Positions 43,881 through 52,955 of a stretch of 64,000 bases of DNA are shown piece by piece (position 1 is the stretch's first letter; each line of letters begins with the position of its first letter). The DNA lies in contig NZ_FMUJ01000001.1 in NCBI RefSeq assembly GCF_900100965.1, positions 1,102,272 to 1,166,271 of the forward strand, read 5' to 3'. The position numbers and the translations under genes are program-made. Source of the DNA: Variovorax sp. EL159 (GTDB taxonomy: Bacteria; Pseudomonadota; Gammaproteobacteria; Burkholderiales; Burkholderiaceae_C). The notes under the pieces are model-generated. The model ran no database searches and was not told where the DNA came from. It saw nothing but the letters and a program-made list of their open reading frames with translations.

Positions 43881-45005
43881 AATGATGCGAAACGAACGCT
43901 CGTCGCCCACCATTCCGCGCTGCATCCTGTTCATCGCATAGGCGAAGCTCGTGCGCGCATCCATGTCGATGAGCGCGAACGATCCGCCGCCGCCAGACCA
44001 GAAAAGCGAGTCTGGATTGGGAAGGGGAAGCGACAGGATCGGGCTCGGCAAGCCGAAGCCCAGGCCGAATCGCACGTGCATGCCCCGCATCGCAAGGTCG
44101 GGCCCATCGATCTGCTGCGCCAACGCCTTGCGGCATCCGGCCTCCGACATGATCCGCTTGCCCTTGGCGACGCCGCCATTGGCGAGCAGGGCGTGGATCT
44201 GCGCGATGGCGCGCGCATTGCCGTGCCCGTTGACCGATGGAATCTCTGCACCGCGCCAGGCGCGGGTGCATGTCGAGGGCACATCGGTCTGGGTGTCGAT
44301 GAAGGTGACCTTCTGGATGTCGCTCAGTTGCAGGTCGGCGGTGTTGCGCGGCACTTCGAAGCCCACGAGGTCGGCCACGCGATGGTCTTCCGAAGCCGGC
44401 AGGCCGATCCAGAAATCCGCATCCAGAGGCTCTGCGATTTCTTCTCGGAACACGGTGCCGAGGCTCCGGCCGGTGATGCGGCGCACCACCTCGCCGATCA
44501 GGAACCCGAAGGTGTAGACGTGATAGCCGGAGGCAGTGCCGGGCTCCCACAGCGGGGCTTGCGCGGCGAGCATCGACGTCACCTTGTGCCAGTCGTAGAA
44601 GTCTTCGCCGCTGCACGCGGGGCGCCAGCCGGAGAGGCCCGAGGTGTGGCTCATCAACTGCGCAACGGTGATCCGCGCCTTGCCGTTGGCCGCGAACTCG
44701 GGCCAGTACTTTGCGACGGGCGCTGAGAAGTCGAGTTCGCCCCGGTCGGCCAGCAGCAGCGCCGTGAGCGCGGTCATGGTCTTGGTGACGGAGTAGACGT
44801 TGACGAGGGTGTCGCACTCCCAGGGCCGGGTCTTCGCTTCGTCGGCGAAGCCGCCCCAGAGGTCGACCACCGTTTCGCCATTCACCGTGGCGCAGAACGA
44901 GGCGCCGAGTTCTTCGCCGTTGGCGAAGTTGGCTTCGAAGGCCTCTCTCGCGGCTGCGAACCGGTCGTGTGCGAATCCGTGAACCGTCGTGGTGCCTTGG
45001 TGCAT
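43833..45005 (-). CDS. Class C beta-lactamase-related serine hydrolase
   Basis: A 390-aa member of the beta-lactamase/transpeptidase-like group. The acylation motif is SVTK with Ser72 and Lys75 (NVYSVTKTMTAL), the second motif YHV near 160 in SGYHVYTFG, and SGGGGSFA towards the C-terminus takes the place of the KTG box. Family members include esterases such as EstB and D-aminopeptidases, so this is a penicillin-binding-type hydrolase, not necessarily a resistance enzyme. No signal peptide is visible, suggesting a cytoplasmic place. GGGAAG precedes ATG 45005. The divergent OmpA-like gene begins 185 bases away. Confidence 0.9.
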   Translation of the reverse strand: MHQGTTTVHGFAHDRFAAAREAFEANFANGEELGASFCATVNGETVVDLWGGFADEAKTRPWECDTLVNVYSVTKTMTALTALLLADRGELDFSAPVAKYWPEFAANGKARITVAQLMSHTSGLSGWRPACSGEDFYDWHKVTSMLAAQAPLWEPGTASGYHVYTFGFLIGEVVRRITGRSLGTVFREEIAEPLDADFWIGLPASEDHRVADLVGFEVPRNTADLQLSDIQKVTFIDTQTDVPSTCTRAWRGAEIPSVNGHGNARAIAQIHALLANGGVAKGKRIMSEAGCRKALAQQIDGPDLAMRGMHVRFGLGFGLPSPILSLPLPNPDSLFWSGGGGSFALIDMDARTSFAYAMNRMQRGMVGDERSFRIIRAMWRALGIGARASR

Positions 45006-45189
45006 GCGTGCGCTTCCCCTGATGGATGGGTGAGTGGACTGTTGGGTTGCCTGTCGCTGGAGGGGGCGGATTGTGGACCGCCCGCGAATGCAGCGCAAAG
45101 CCATCGGGCGGCATAGGCCGTCCGTCGAATGCACAGCAGCGTGTGCACTCTCTAGCATTCAAGGTGTCGCCGTTCCCTTCGATATCCAG

Positions 45190-46200
45190 ATGAAGCCGCT
45201 TGCCTCCTTCGCTGTCATGGCATGGCTCTCGCTGGCCATCTCGGCGCCTACGGCCGCTTTCGCCGCTGCGCCGCCCGAGAAAGACCACCCGCTCGTCGGC
45301 CGCTATGAAGGTGCGGTGCTCGACGGCACCAAGGTGACGGCCTACGACGAGGTCGGCCTCATCAAGGAGCCGTTCCAGAACTGGGGTGGCGGCAAACCCG
45401 ATCTGTTGAAGCTCGAGGGCAAGGTCTCGCTTTATCACTACAAGCTGCCCGCCGGCCGCTCGCTGCTCGAAGTGCTGCGCAACTACGAGGCGAGCCTGAA
45501 GGCCAAGGGCTTCGATGTGCTCTTTGCCTGCGGCACCGCCGATGCTTCCTGCTACCAGAAGCGCCCCAACAGCGTGGACACGACCACGCCCTACGACTTT
45601 GCATTGGCGCTCGACGACCCCGAGTGGCCACGGCTGGGCAAGAGCGGCGACTACGTGCGCAACTACTTTTCAGTCGGCGGGCGTTATCTGCTCGCCAGGA
45701 AAGCCGGCCCCACCGGCACGGTCTACGCCAGCATCGCGCTGGCCGAGCACAACGCCGATGTCGGCAACCACGCCTTCGTGCGCGTGGTGGAAGCCAAGGC
45801 GATGGAGGGCGACAAGATCGTGTTCGTCGATGCCTCGGCCATGCAGAAGAGCCTGGCCGAGACGGGGCGCATCAACCTCTACGGCATCTTGTTCGACCTG
45901 GACAAGGACGTGATTCGCCCCGAGTCGCAACCCACGCTCGACGAGATGACCAAGCTCATGCGCAACAACCCGCCACTGAAGCTCTCGGTGGTGGGGCACA
46001 CCGATGCGCAGGGCGATGCGAAGCACAACGACGACCTTTCCAGGCGCCGCGCGGTCGCGGTGATCGGCGTGCTGGTGAAGGCGGGCGTGGACCCGCGCCG
46101 CTTCACCACGCGTGGCGCGGGTGCGGCCGAGCCGGTGGCGCCGAACGACAGCGAGGCAGGGCGCGCGAAGAACCGGCGGGTCGAGCTGGTGCGGCTCTGA
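45190..46200 (+). CDS. OmpA-family C-terminal domain protein
   Basis: A 336-aa protein with a signal peptide (SFAVMAWLSLAISAPTAAFA, cleaved near residue 27). Residues about 30-210 form a domain of unknown function starting LVGRYEGAVLDGTKV. Residues about 225-335 are an OmpA-like peptidoglycan-binding domain: LYGILFDLDKDVIRPESQPTL, VVGHTDAQGDAKHNDDLSRRRA and NRRVELV. It should sit in the outer membrane or periplasm and bind peptidoglycan. ATG 45190 opens the signal peptide. Confidence 0.92.
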   Translation: MKPLASFAVMAWLSLAISAPTAAFAAAPPEKDHPLVGRYEGAVLDGTKVTAYDEVGLIKEPFQNWGGGKPDLLKLEGKVSLYHYKLPAGRSLLEVLRNYEASLKAKGFDVLFACGTADASCYQKRPNSVDTTTPYDFALALDDPEWPRLGKSGDYVRNYFSVGGRYLLARKAGPTGTVYASIALAEHNADVGNHAFVRVVEAKAMEGDKIVFVDASAMQKSLAETGRINLYGILFDLDKDVIRPESQPTLDEMTKLMRNNPPLKLSVVGHTDAQGDAKHNDDLSRRRAVAVIGVLVKAGVDPRRFTTRGAGAAEPVAPNDSEAGRAKNRRVELVRL

Positions 46201-46212
46201 GGCCGCGCTGCC

Positions 46213-46857
46213 TCAGCCCTTCAACGCCGCGAACTTCGTGGACCAGTTGGCGGGCGCGGCATCGACCAGCGCGTTCAGGTGGGCCTGCAGGCGGCTGGCG
46301 ATCTCTTGCAGCGTTGCACCTTCGGCCAGCGGCTCGTTGCCGCCGATGACGTTGATCCATTCGTCGACATCGTCGGCGTCGGTTTCTTCCAGCGCTTGCC
46401 ATCCGCCCGCCGCGCCGAGCAGATAGCGCAGGTGGTATCCGACGGCGAAGCCGGGCTCGACCGAGCCTTCGCGGTGCACGCGGGCGAGGCTTGCAACGGC
46501 CTGGGCCAGCGATGCGGTGGTGAAGGTGCGGCTCGCGGCTTCCGTGCAGAGCTCCGAGCCTTCGACGGCGTAGCCCGCGAGCTCGCGCCAGTAGGCCTCG
46601 TCGTGCAAGCCGTCGCGCTGCGCCATGTGCCGGCTCGCGAAGCGCGCCGCGAGGTCGATGTCGGCGATCAGCGGCGACAGCACGAGGTCGCTGCCGAAGT
46701 CGAAGCCGAAGAAGTACATCGTGCCGTCGAGCGTCAGCGACTCGATGGCGCCGACGTGCCCTTCGCGCCCATCGAGGGGCAGGGGAACGGCGGGCGCTGC
46801 CTCGGTGGCCGGAGCTGGAGCCGGAGCCGGCGATTTTTTCTTGAAGAAGTCGAACAT
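46213..46857 (-). CDS. Hypothetical protein
   Basis: A 214-aa protein of unknown function. After MFDFFKKK comes a Pro/Ala-rich stretch (residues 9-30), then a compact domain: SLTLDGTMYFFGFDFGSDLVLSPL and HDEAYWRELAGYAVEGSEL, with two helical ends. No signal peptide or membrane helix. AAAGGA precedes ATG 46857. It is convergent with the OmpA-like gene (12 bases apart) and follows the Lrp-type regulator gene on the same strand, 47 bases away. Confidence 0.75.
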   Translation of the reverse strand: MFDFFKKKSPAPAPAPATEAAPAVPLPLDGREGHVGAIESLTLDGTMYFFGFDFGSDLVLSPLIADIDLAARFASRHMAQRDGLHDEAYWRELAGYAVEGSELCTEAASRTFTTASLAQAVASLARVHREGSVEPGFAVGYHLRYLLGAAGGWQALEETDADDVDEWINVIGGNEPLAEGATLQEIASRLQAHLNALVDAAPANWSTKFAALKG

Positions 46858-46904
46858 CCGAAAATCCTTTGCGGGAGTTCAGTCGATGGCGATGTTCGCC
46901 CCTT

Positions 46905-47399
46905 TCAGATAAGGGGCACGCTGGTTTCCTTCAGCACCCGCAGCACGAAGTGCGACTTGCTGTGGCGGATGCCGGGGATCTTGTAGAGTTTTTCGCGCAG
47001 CAGCCGCTCGTAGTCGCGCGTGTCGCGCACGGCGATGCGGATGTAGTAGTCGTAGTCGCCCGAGACGAGGTAGGCCTCCTGGATCTCGGGGATCGTCGCG
47101 AGCACGCGGCCGAAGTCGTAGAGGGTTTCGTCGGTGTGGCTTTCGAGCGTGACCTGCACGATCACCGAGTCGTGGTAGCCGAGCTTGGCCGGATCGACGT
47201 CGATGGTGTAGCGCTTGATCACGCCCGAGGCTTCGAGCTTCTTGATGCGCGTCCAGCAACTGGTGGGCGACAGGCCGACCTCGTTGCCGATCTCCTGCAG
47301 GGTCTTGCGGGAGTCGAGCAGCAGCACCCGCAGGATGGCTAGATCGATCTTGTCGAAAGATCCTTCGTTGTCACCCGGGATTTGCCGATTGATCTTCAT
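46905..47399 (-). CDS. Lrp/AsnC-family transcriptional regulator
   Basis: A 164-aa regulator. The HTH is DLAILRVLLLDSRKTLQEIGNEVGLSPTSCWTRIKKLEASG (residues about 18-60), followed by the RAM/AsnC ligand domain from about 75 with VSGDYDYYIRIAVRDTRDYERL. The gene diverges from the acetolactate synthase gene, with 65 bases between starts, so it likely senses branched-chain or other amino acids and controls that gene. Confidence 0.93.
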   Translation of the reverse strand: MKINRQIPGDNEGSFDKIDLAILRVLLLDSRKTLQEIGNEVGLSPTSCWTRIKKLEASGVIKRYTIDVDPAKLGYHDSVIVQVTLESHTDETLYDFGRVLATIPEIQEAYLVSGDYDYYIRIAVRDTRDYERLLREKLYKIPGIRHSKSHFVLRVLKETSVPLI

Positions 47400-47464
47400 G
47401 AATCAGGTCCAAAGAGCCAAAAGAAAGAAGCATATTTTGCGCTCAAACCGGAAGAATTGACGGC

Positions 47465-49261
47465 ATGAGACTGCTCGACCTTCCCCTCACGCCTTCCCTG
47501 TCCCTCCACCCCGAGGCCACGCCCCGCGTGCGCAACGGTGCCGAGGCCCTGCTCGACACGCTGGTTGAATGCGGCGTCGACACCATCTTCGGCTACCCCG
47601 GCGGCGCCGCGCTGCCGCTGTACGACGCGCTGCACGGCGAACCCCGGCTGCGCCATGTGCTGGTGCGCCACGAGCAGGCGGCCGTGCATGCGGCCGAAGG
47701 TTATGCGCGCAGCACCGGGCGCGTGGGCGTGGTGCTGGTCACTTCAGGGCCGGGCGTGGGCAACACCATCACGGGGCTGCTCGATGCCATGAGCGATTCG
47801 GTGCCGGTGCTGTGCATCAGCGGGCAGGTGGCGACGGCGGTGATCGGCACGCAGGCCTTTCAGGAGAGCGATGCGCTCGGCATGTCGCGCTCGGTGACCA
47901 AGTGGAACCGGCAGGTGCGCTCCGCCGACGACGTGCCGGCGCTGGTGCGCCGCGCACTCGAAATCGCCAGCTCGGGCCGTCCGGGGCCGGTGCTGCTCGA
48001 CGTGCCGAAGGACATCCAGTTGCTACGCCTCGGCCACGGTGCCGAACCCGCGCCGCTGCGTCCCTTGCGCGCGGGCAGGGCGCCGCTGCCGCCGAAGGCG
48101 ATGCTGCAGCGCGCGGCCGATCTGCTGTCGACGGCGCGCCGGCCGGTGCTCTATGGCGGTGGCGGTTTGATCAACTCGGGCCCCGCGGCCTGCGAGGCCT
48201 TCGCGCAGCTGGTGCATCGCCTGCATGCGCCGTGCACGCTCACGCTGATGGGGCTGGGCGCCTTCCCCGCGTCCGACCCGAAGTTCATCGGCATGCTGGG
48301 CATGCACGGCATGCTCGAGGCCAACCTCGCCATGCACGAGGCCGACCTGGTCGTGTGCGTCGGCGCGCGCTTCGACGACCGCGTGACCGGCAAGCTCGAC
48401 GAGTTCTGCCCGCATGCACGCAAGATCCACATCGACATCGACCCGGGCAGCATCAACAAGGTGGTGCACGTCGATGTGCCGATGGTGGGCGATTGCGGCG
48501 CCATCGTCGACGCCTTGCTGGCCATGCTGCCGGCCGAGGGCTTCGCGCCCGAGCGGCTTGCGCCGTGGTGGGCGCGCATCGAGCGCTGGCGCAGTGAAGA
48601 CTGCCTGGCCTTTGCCCCGCGCGCTGATTCGATCTTGCCGCAGCAACTGATGTCGTCGCTGCAACGGGCCATCGGCGGGCGCGACGCGATCGTGTCGACC
48701 GACGTGGGCCAGCACCAGATGTGGGCCGCGCAGTACCTGCGCTTCGACAGCCCGCGCCACTGGCTCACCTCGGGCGGTGCCGGCACCATGGGCTATGGGT
48801 TGCCAGCGGCCATCGGCGCGCAGATCGGGCATCCCGATGCCTTGTGCGTGTGCGTGAGCGGCGATGCGTCGGTGCTCATGAATATCCAGGAGCTGTCGAC
48901 CGCCGTGCAGCATCGCGTGCCGGTGAAGCTGGTGCTGTGCAACAACGGCTACATGGGCATGGTCCGCCAGTGGCAGGAGCTGAACCACGGCAACCGCCTG
49001 AGCCACAGCTGGAACGAGGCACTGCCTGATTTCGTCGCGCTGGCGAAGGCCTTCGGCTGGGGTGCGCGGCGCGTGTCGGACCCGGCCGAGCTGGAAGCTG
49101 CATTGGCCGAATGCCTGGAGAGCGAAGGCCCGTTCTTCCTCGATGTACAGGTCGCGGCGCAGGAGAACTGCTTTCCGATGATGCCGTCGGGGCATGGGCA
49201 TCACCGCGTGATGCTGGCGAAGGACCGGTGGTACGAGGGGGGAGTGAGGGCAGGGGCCTGA
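47465..49261 (+). CDS. ilvB: Acetolactate synthase-like large subunit
   Basis: A 598-aa thiamine-diphosphate enzyme that condenses pyruvate into acetolactate, the first step to valine and leucine. The catalytic Glu70 lies in [16 protein letters not shown], with [13 protein letters not shown] before it. The diphosphate site is [12 protein letters not shown] ending in CNNGYMGMV, and SGPGVGN matches the synthase class. GGAAG precedes ATG 47465 by about 12 bases. No small regulatory subunit gene follows: a convergent lipoprotein gene lies behind it. It diverges from an Lrp gene, its likely regulator. A related carboligase activity cannot be excluded. Confidence 0.88.
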   Translation: MRLLDLPLTPSLSLHPEATPRVRNGAEALLDTLVECGVDTIFGYPGGAALPLYDALHGEPRLRHVLVRHEQAAVHAAEGYARSTGRVGVVLVTSGPGVGNTITGLLDAMSDSVPVLCISGQVATAVIGTQAFQESDALGMSRSVTKWNRQVRSADDVPALVRRALEIASSGRPGPVLLDVPKDIQLLRLGHGAEPAPLRPLRAGRAPLPPKAMLQRAADLLSTARRPVLYGGGGLINSGPAACEAFAQLVHRLHAPCTLTLMGLGAFPASDPKFIGMLGMHGMLEANLAMHEADLVVCVGARFDDRVTGKLDEFCPHARKIHIDIDPGSINKVVHVDVPMVGDCGAIVDALLAMLPAEGFAPERLAPWWARIERWRSEDCLAFAPRADSILPQQLMSSLQRAIGGRDAIVSTDVGQHQMWAAQYLRFDSPRHWLTSGGAGTMGYGLPAAIGAQIGHPDALCVCVSGDASVLMNIQELSTAVQHRVPVKLVLCNNGYMGMVRQWQELNHGNRLSHSWNEALPDFVALAKAFGWGARRVSDPAELEAALAECLESEGPFFLDVQVAAQENCFPMMPSGHGHHRVMLAKDRWYEGGVRAGA

Positions 49262-49288
49262 CAACGTCGCGCGGCCTCCATCGCCGCT

Positions 49289-49305
49289 CACCGCCGCAGG
49301 CGGTG
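49289..49305. terminator. Hairpin after the acetolactate synthase gene
   Basis: CACCGCC (49289-49295) and GGCGGTG (49299-49305) form a perfect 7-base stem with a 3-base loop. It lies 28 bases past the synthase stop and between convergent genes. There is no T tract, so it may stabilise a 3' end or terminate weakly in both directions. Confidence 0.45.
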
Positions 49306-49350
49306 GCTGGCCTTGCACGCGGCGACGCGCTCGGCGCACGTCGCCGCAGC

Positions 49351-49376
49351 GCGCCTCAGGGCGCCTCAGGGCGCCT
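49351..49376. repeat. Short tandem repeat over the lipoprotein stop codon
   Basis: GCGCCTCAGG occurs twice in tandem (49351-49360, 49361-49370), followed by a partial third copy GCGCCT. The stop codon of the NHL-repeat gene (minus strand, 49366-49368) lies in the second copy, so repeat changes could alter its C-terminus. Confidence 0.5.
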
Positions 49377-50745
49377 GAACCGGCGTGACCTTGCGGATCA
49401 ACTGGCCGTAGGTGTCGGCGACATACAGCGTCCCCGCCGCGTTGATCGTGAGCCCCTGAGGCTGATTGAACGTGGCAGCCGCGCCGATGCCGTCTTGCCC
49501 ACCCGTAACGCCCTTTTGGCCGGCGAGCGTGGAGACCACTCCTGCCGGTGTGATCCTGCGCAACAGGCTGCTCCCGAAATCGGCCACGTAGACATTGCCG
49601 TCCGCATCGACAGCGACGCCGCGGGGATCGGAGAAAGTCGCGGAGTTGCCGGGTCCATCGGTGGCACCGGGCGTCCCCGTCCCTGCAAGGGTCGTGACCA
49701 CTCCGGTGGGGGTGATCTTGCGAATTCGATGGTTGCTGCTGTCGGCGACGTAGAGGTTGCCTGACCCATCGATGGCAATGTTGTAGCCACGCCCGAATTT
49801 CGCGGCGCTTCCCGTGCCGTCGGCAAAGCCCGGCGGGCTGCTGCCGGCCAGTGTGGTGACATTGAGGGCCGGGTCGATCTTGCGAACGACGCCGCCGCCA
49901 TACTCCAGAACGTACAGATTGCCGGCAGCATCGACGGCCACCGAGATGGGCGTGTTGAAGGTGGCGGCGGTTCCGTTGCCATCGGTCGTGGTCTTCGTGC
50001 CATTGCCCGCCACCGTGGTCACATCGGCCGTCGATGTGACCTTGCGGATTCGATGGCCTTGGGCGTCCGCGACGAAGGCGGTGTCGGTCGCATCCACGGT
50101 GAAGCTGGCGAGGTCCTTGAACGAAGCGTTGAGGCCGTTGCCGTCCACCGACGCCAAGACTCCGTTGCCGGCAAACGTGGTGACGTCGGCCTCGGGCGAA
50201 ATCTTGCGCAAGAGGTTGTTTGACCAGTCGCCGATGAGCAGACCACCGTTCTTGGTGAGGGCGATGCCGTAAGGGAGATCGAACGATGCGGCCGTACCTT
50301 TGCCGTCGGCGGTGCCCGAGGTGCCGGTGCCGGCGAGCGTCTCGACCTTGGCCGCCGCGGCCGAGCAGGCCACCGTCACGTCGCTCACGTCGGCCGAGGC
50401 CTTGCCGGTGTCCTTGGTGACGGTGCAGAACTGCCACAGGGGTTGCTTGCGGATGCTGACCTTGTAGTCCGAGCCCTCGACCAGGGTCGTTGCAAAAGTG
50501 AACTTGCCATCGGCCGACAGCTTGAGGTCGTCGCCGGCATTGTTTTGCAGCACCAGGTGGCCGGCAAGGCCGGTGACCGTGCCGCCAATGGAATGGTTCA
50601 CGACGGGCGGCACCGTCACCGGAGGGTTCGGTGCGACCACCGGCAGAAAACCCCCACCTCCACCCCCGCCACACGATGCCACCAACACGACCGCACCGGC
50701 CACAGCGCCGATTCGCGCGACCGAACTTGCTTGACTGAAAAGCAT
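49366..50745 (-). CDS. NHL-repeat beta-propeller lipoprotein
   Basis: A 459-aa predicted lipoprotein (lipobox VASC, Cys25) followed by a run of seven glycines and a Pro-rich linker. Residues about 50-130 form an immunoglobulin-like or CNA-type domain (IGGTVTGLAGHLVLQNNAGDD). From about 135 there are six NHL-type blades of about 55 residues with recurring V-T-T-L/F-A-G and GNLYVAD-x-x-x-x-x-IRKI patterns, forming a propeller for ligand or protein binding. No enzymatic motif. AGAGGAG is 5 bases before ATG 50745. The 3' end carries a tandem repeat. Confidence 0.88.
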   Translation of the reverse strand: MLFSQASSVARIGAVAGAVVLVASCGGGGGGGFLPVVAPNPPVTVPPVVNHSIGGTVTGLAGHLVLQNNAGDDLKLSADGKFTFATTLVEGSDYKVSIRKQPLWQFCTVTKDTGKASADVSDVTVACSAAAAKVETLAGTGTSGTADGKGTAASFDLPYGIALTKNGGLLIGDWSNNLLRKISPEADVTTFAGNGVLASVDGNGLNASFKDLASFTVDATDTAFVADAQGHRIRKVTSTADVTTVAGNGTKTTTDGNGTAATFNTPISVAVDAAGNLYVLEYGGGVVRKIDPALNVTTLAGSSPPGFADGTGSAAKFGRGYNIAIDGSGNLYVADSSNHRIRKITPTGVVTTLAGTGTPGATDGPGNSATFSDPRGVAVDADGNVYVADFGSSLLRRITPAGVVSTLAGQKGVTGGQDGIGAAATFNQPQGLTINAAGTLYVADTYGQLIRKVTPVQAP

Positions 50746-51011
50746 CTTGACTCCTCTTTATGGTTGTATGACTCGACAAAAAGAAGCCCCCTGCCGACGG
50801 GCGTGCAGGAGGCTTCCAAATGTCAATTATTGTTAACTGAGGTGTCTTGAGGTATCCCCTGAATTGGGTATTTCTCGCGGTCGGCCATCTCATCTGGGTC
50901 CAGCAATGGCTCCCTGGTCCGCCAGCTGGACTTCGGTCGTCACGATCCTGACGATAGGAACGGAAGACGCGAACCGGTCCCGCGTTCCTGGCAGGGGACC
51001 TGACAACATCG

Positions 51012-51058
51012 ATGGCATTGAGCTCCGCCCCGTCCATTTCCTCCTCGAGCCGGTGGTG
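51012..51058. repeat. Duplicated fragment of the antiporter 3' coding end
   Basis: These bases match 51268-51314 with only a few differences. On the minus strand this copy encodes HRLEEEMDGAELNAI, while the antiporter ends HRLEEEMDWAELNAIP. The copy is downstream of the antiporter stop and has no start codon of its own, so it is a non-functional remnant of a local duplication. Confidence 0.65.
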
Positions 51059-51104
51059 AAGGACCGGTGGTATGAGGACGAGGCGCGATGCCGGTTTTTC
51101 TCCC

Positions 51105-51212
51105 CCCCCTCCCGGGGGAGGGCAGGGGTGGGGGCAAGCGGCGTTCGATCAGGTGTTGCGATGAATTGAACGCCGTCGTGCCCCCATCCCAACCTTCCCC
51201 CGGAAGGGGAAG
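51105..51212. repeat. Large imperfect inverted repeat
   Basis: Arms 51105-51150 and 51163-51212 are complementary over about 45 bases with a few mismatches around a loop of 12 bases. The arms include CCCGGGGGAGGG, TGGGGGCA and CGGCGTTC with their complements. It starts with a C-rich run. It could act as a strong bidirectional hairpin or belong to a REP-like dispersed element; it is just downstream of the antiporter stop at 51234. Confidence 0.6.
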
Positions 51213-51233
51213 GAGCAAGAGAAGGCGCAAACG

Positions 51234-52793
51234 CTACACGCTCTGCAGCCGCACATCGTTGGCAGGAATGGCATTGAGCTCCGCCCAATCCATCTCCTCC
51301 TCGAGCCGGTGGTAGGTGTCGTCCTCGATCTGCCCGCTCTCGCGCAGCGCATCGAGCGCCCGTCGCTGCGCACGGATCGCCGTGGCGCGCAGGCGGTCGT
51401 GCGCGGTTGTGGCCTGCGGCTGGCTTTCGTCGGCGGCGATGGTCCGCGCGGCTCGGTATTCGTCGCGCACCGCATCGGCTTCGGCGCCGCGCTCGGTCTC
51501 CAACGCAAGAAGTGCCGCATCCATCATCGCGGTGCGCGCGAGCGAGACCTCCTTGTCCTGCGATTCGTCGGGATCGATCTTCAGCGCCTTGATGAGCGGT
51601 CCGATGGTGAAGCCCTGGATCACCAGCGTGCCGAGCACGACAGCGAACGCGCTCAGCACGATGAGGTCGCGCCCCGGAAAATCCGCCGGCAGCGCAAAGG
51701 CCGTGGCCATGGTGACCAGCCCGCGCATGCCCGACCAGCCGACAAGGAAGCCGATGCGCCTGGACGGAATCGACACGCCCTTGGGCTTGAGGCCCAGCCG
51801 GTGCTTCACCGCGCGCATCACCGCCCCGTAGAACAGCACCCACACCACCCGCACGCCGATGACCAGTGCGAGCACGAGGCCCGCGAACTGCAGCGCGTGC
51901 ATGAGCGCGGGGCCGGAGAGCCGGTCGAGAATGCCGCGCGCCTGCAGCCCCATCAGAAAGAACGCCAGCACGTTGAGCGTGAACACCACCGCGCCCCACA
52001 CCGCATACGACTGCACGCGGTCTCGCGGCGCGTTGCGGCTCGGTGCGTACCGGCCCAGCGTCATGCCGAAGGCGACCACCGAGATGATCGGCGACAGGTG
52101 CAGCCGCTCAGCCACGATCCACGCGGCAAAGGTCATCACGAACTGCAGGATGATGGCCGAGCGCGTGCCCCTGAAGAGCGGGCTCACGAAGTGCAGCGAG
52201 ACCTTGCCGAGCAGCACGCCGACCACCGCGCCGCCCGGCACCGCCACGAGCAGCATCGGCAGCGAGCTCGCAATGGGCTGGTGCGCGGCGCCCGCCGCCG
52301 ACACCGCCACGCCGAACACCAGCAGCGCCACGGCGTCATTGAGCAGGCTCTCGCCGTTGATGAGCGACAGCGTGCGCCGCGGAATGCGGAACTGCTGCAT
52401 CACCGCCGCCGCGGCCACCGCATCGGGCGGCGCAACGATGGCGCCGAGCGTGATGGCCGCGGCAATCGGCAGCCCCGCGAAGGCCCAGCCGGCCCATGCC
52501 ACCACGGCGGTGGTCAGCAGCACGGCCACCAGCACCAGCGAGATCAGCGGCATCCAGTTGTGGCGCAGCTCGCGAGGCGAGGTGTCGAAGGCCGAATCGA
52601 GAAGGGCGGGTGCAATGAAGAGCGCGAGCGCCAGCTGCGGGTCGAAATGGATGTGCGGCACCCACGGCATCGCGCCGAGCCCGACGCCCGCCAGCGCCAG
52701 CAGCGACGGGTAGGGCAATGCGAGGCGGCGCGAGAGCTGGAGCAGCAGGCACGCCGCGGCCAGCATGAGAAGGATGTTTTCGAAGATCTCCAC
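51234..52793 (-). CDS. CPA1-family Na+/H+ antiporter
   Basis: A 519-aa monovalent cation/proton antiporter: about twelve hydrophobic segments over the first ~400 residues, with the family blocks GAIVAPPDAVAAAAVM (the NhaP-type conserved Asp), LINGESLLNDAVALLVFGVA and VGWSGMRGLVTMATAFALP. The last ~110 residues are a charged cytoplasmic tail rich in Glu and Arg. It exchanges Na+ or K+ for H+ across the inner membrane. The start is GTG at 52793 after GAGAGG. Its 3' end is duplicated downstream. It is divergent from a thioesterase gene. Confidence 0.92.
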   Translation of the reverse strand: MEIFENILLMLAAACLLLQLSRRLALPYPSLLALAGVGLGAMPWVPHIHFDPQLALALFIAPALLDSAFDTSPRELRHNWMPLISLVLVAVLLTTAVVAWAGWAFAGLPIAAAITLGAIVAPPDAVAAAAVMQQFRIPRRTLSLINGESLLNDAVALLVFGVAVSAAGAAHQPIASSLPMLLVAVPGGAVVGVLLGKVSLHFVSPLFRGTRSAIILQFVMTFAAWIVAERLHLSPIISVVAFGMTLGRYAPSRNAPRDRVQSYAVWGAVVFTLNVLAFFLMGLQARGILDRLSGPALMHALQFAGLVLALVIGVRVVWVLFYGAVMRAVKHRLGLKPKGVSIPSRRIGFLVGWSGMRGLVTMATAFALPADFPGRDLIVLSAFAVVLGTLVIQGFTIGPLIKALKIDPDESQDKEVSLARTAMMDAALLALETERGAEADAVRDEYRAARTIAADESQPQATTAHDRLRATAIRAQRRALDALRESGQIEDDTYHRLEEEMDWAELNAIPANDVRLQSV

Positions 52794-52955
52794 CGGGGCC
52801 TCTCAGTTTTTCGTGTTGTGTACGGAATACTAAGAGAGGCCCGGTCGATCGCCGAGGGTCGATCAGGCCGTGTGGCGCGCGGTGCAGGTGATGCAGGTGT
52901 TCTTGTGGCCTTTCCGCTAGTCTGTCGAACTTCCAGGAGATCCAAGGAGACATCG

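Larger units (their letters stand above)
50746..51233. other. Intergenic region with duplicated gene fragment and large inverted repeat
   Basis: About 490 bases between the antiporter gene and the NHL lipoprotein gene, both on the minus strand. It contains a fragment repeating the antiporter 3' end (51012-51058) and a large imperfect inverted repeat (51105-51212). The NHL gene promoter should lie in the first 100 bases, but I could not place it convincingly. No ORF here is protein-like. Confidence 0.55.

Noticed and set aside
48023..51037. A very long minus-strand ORF of about 1000 residues
   Set aside because: It is antisense to the acetolactate synthase and overlaps the NHL lipoprotein in another frame; high GC makes such shadow ORFs common.
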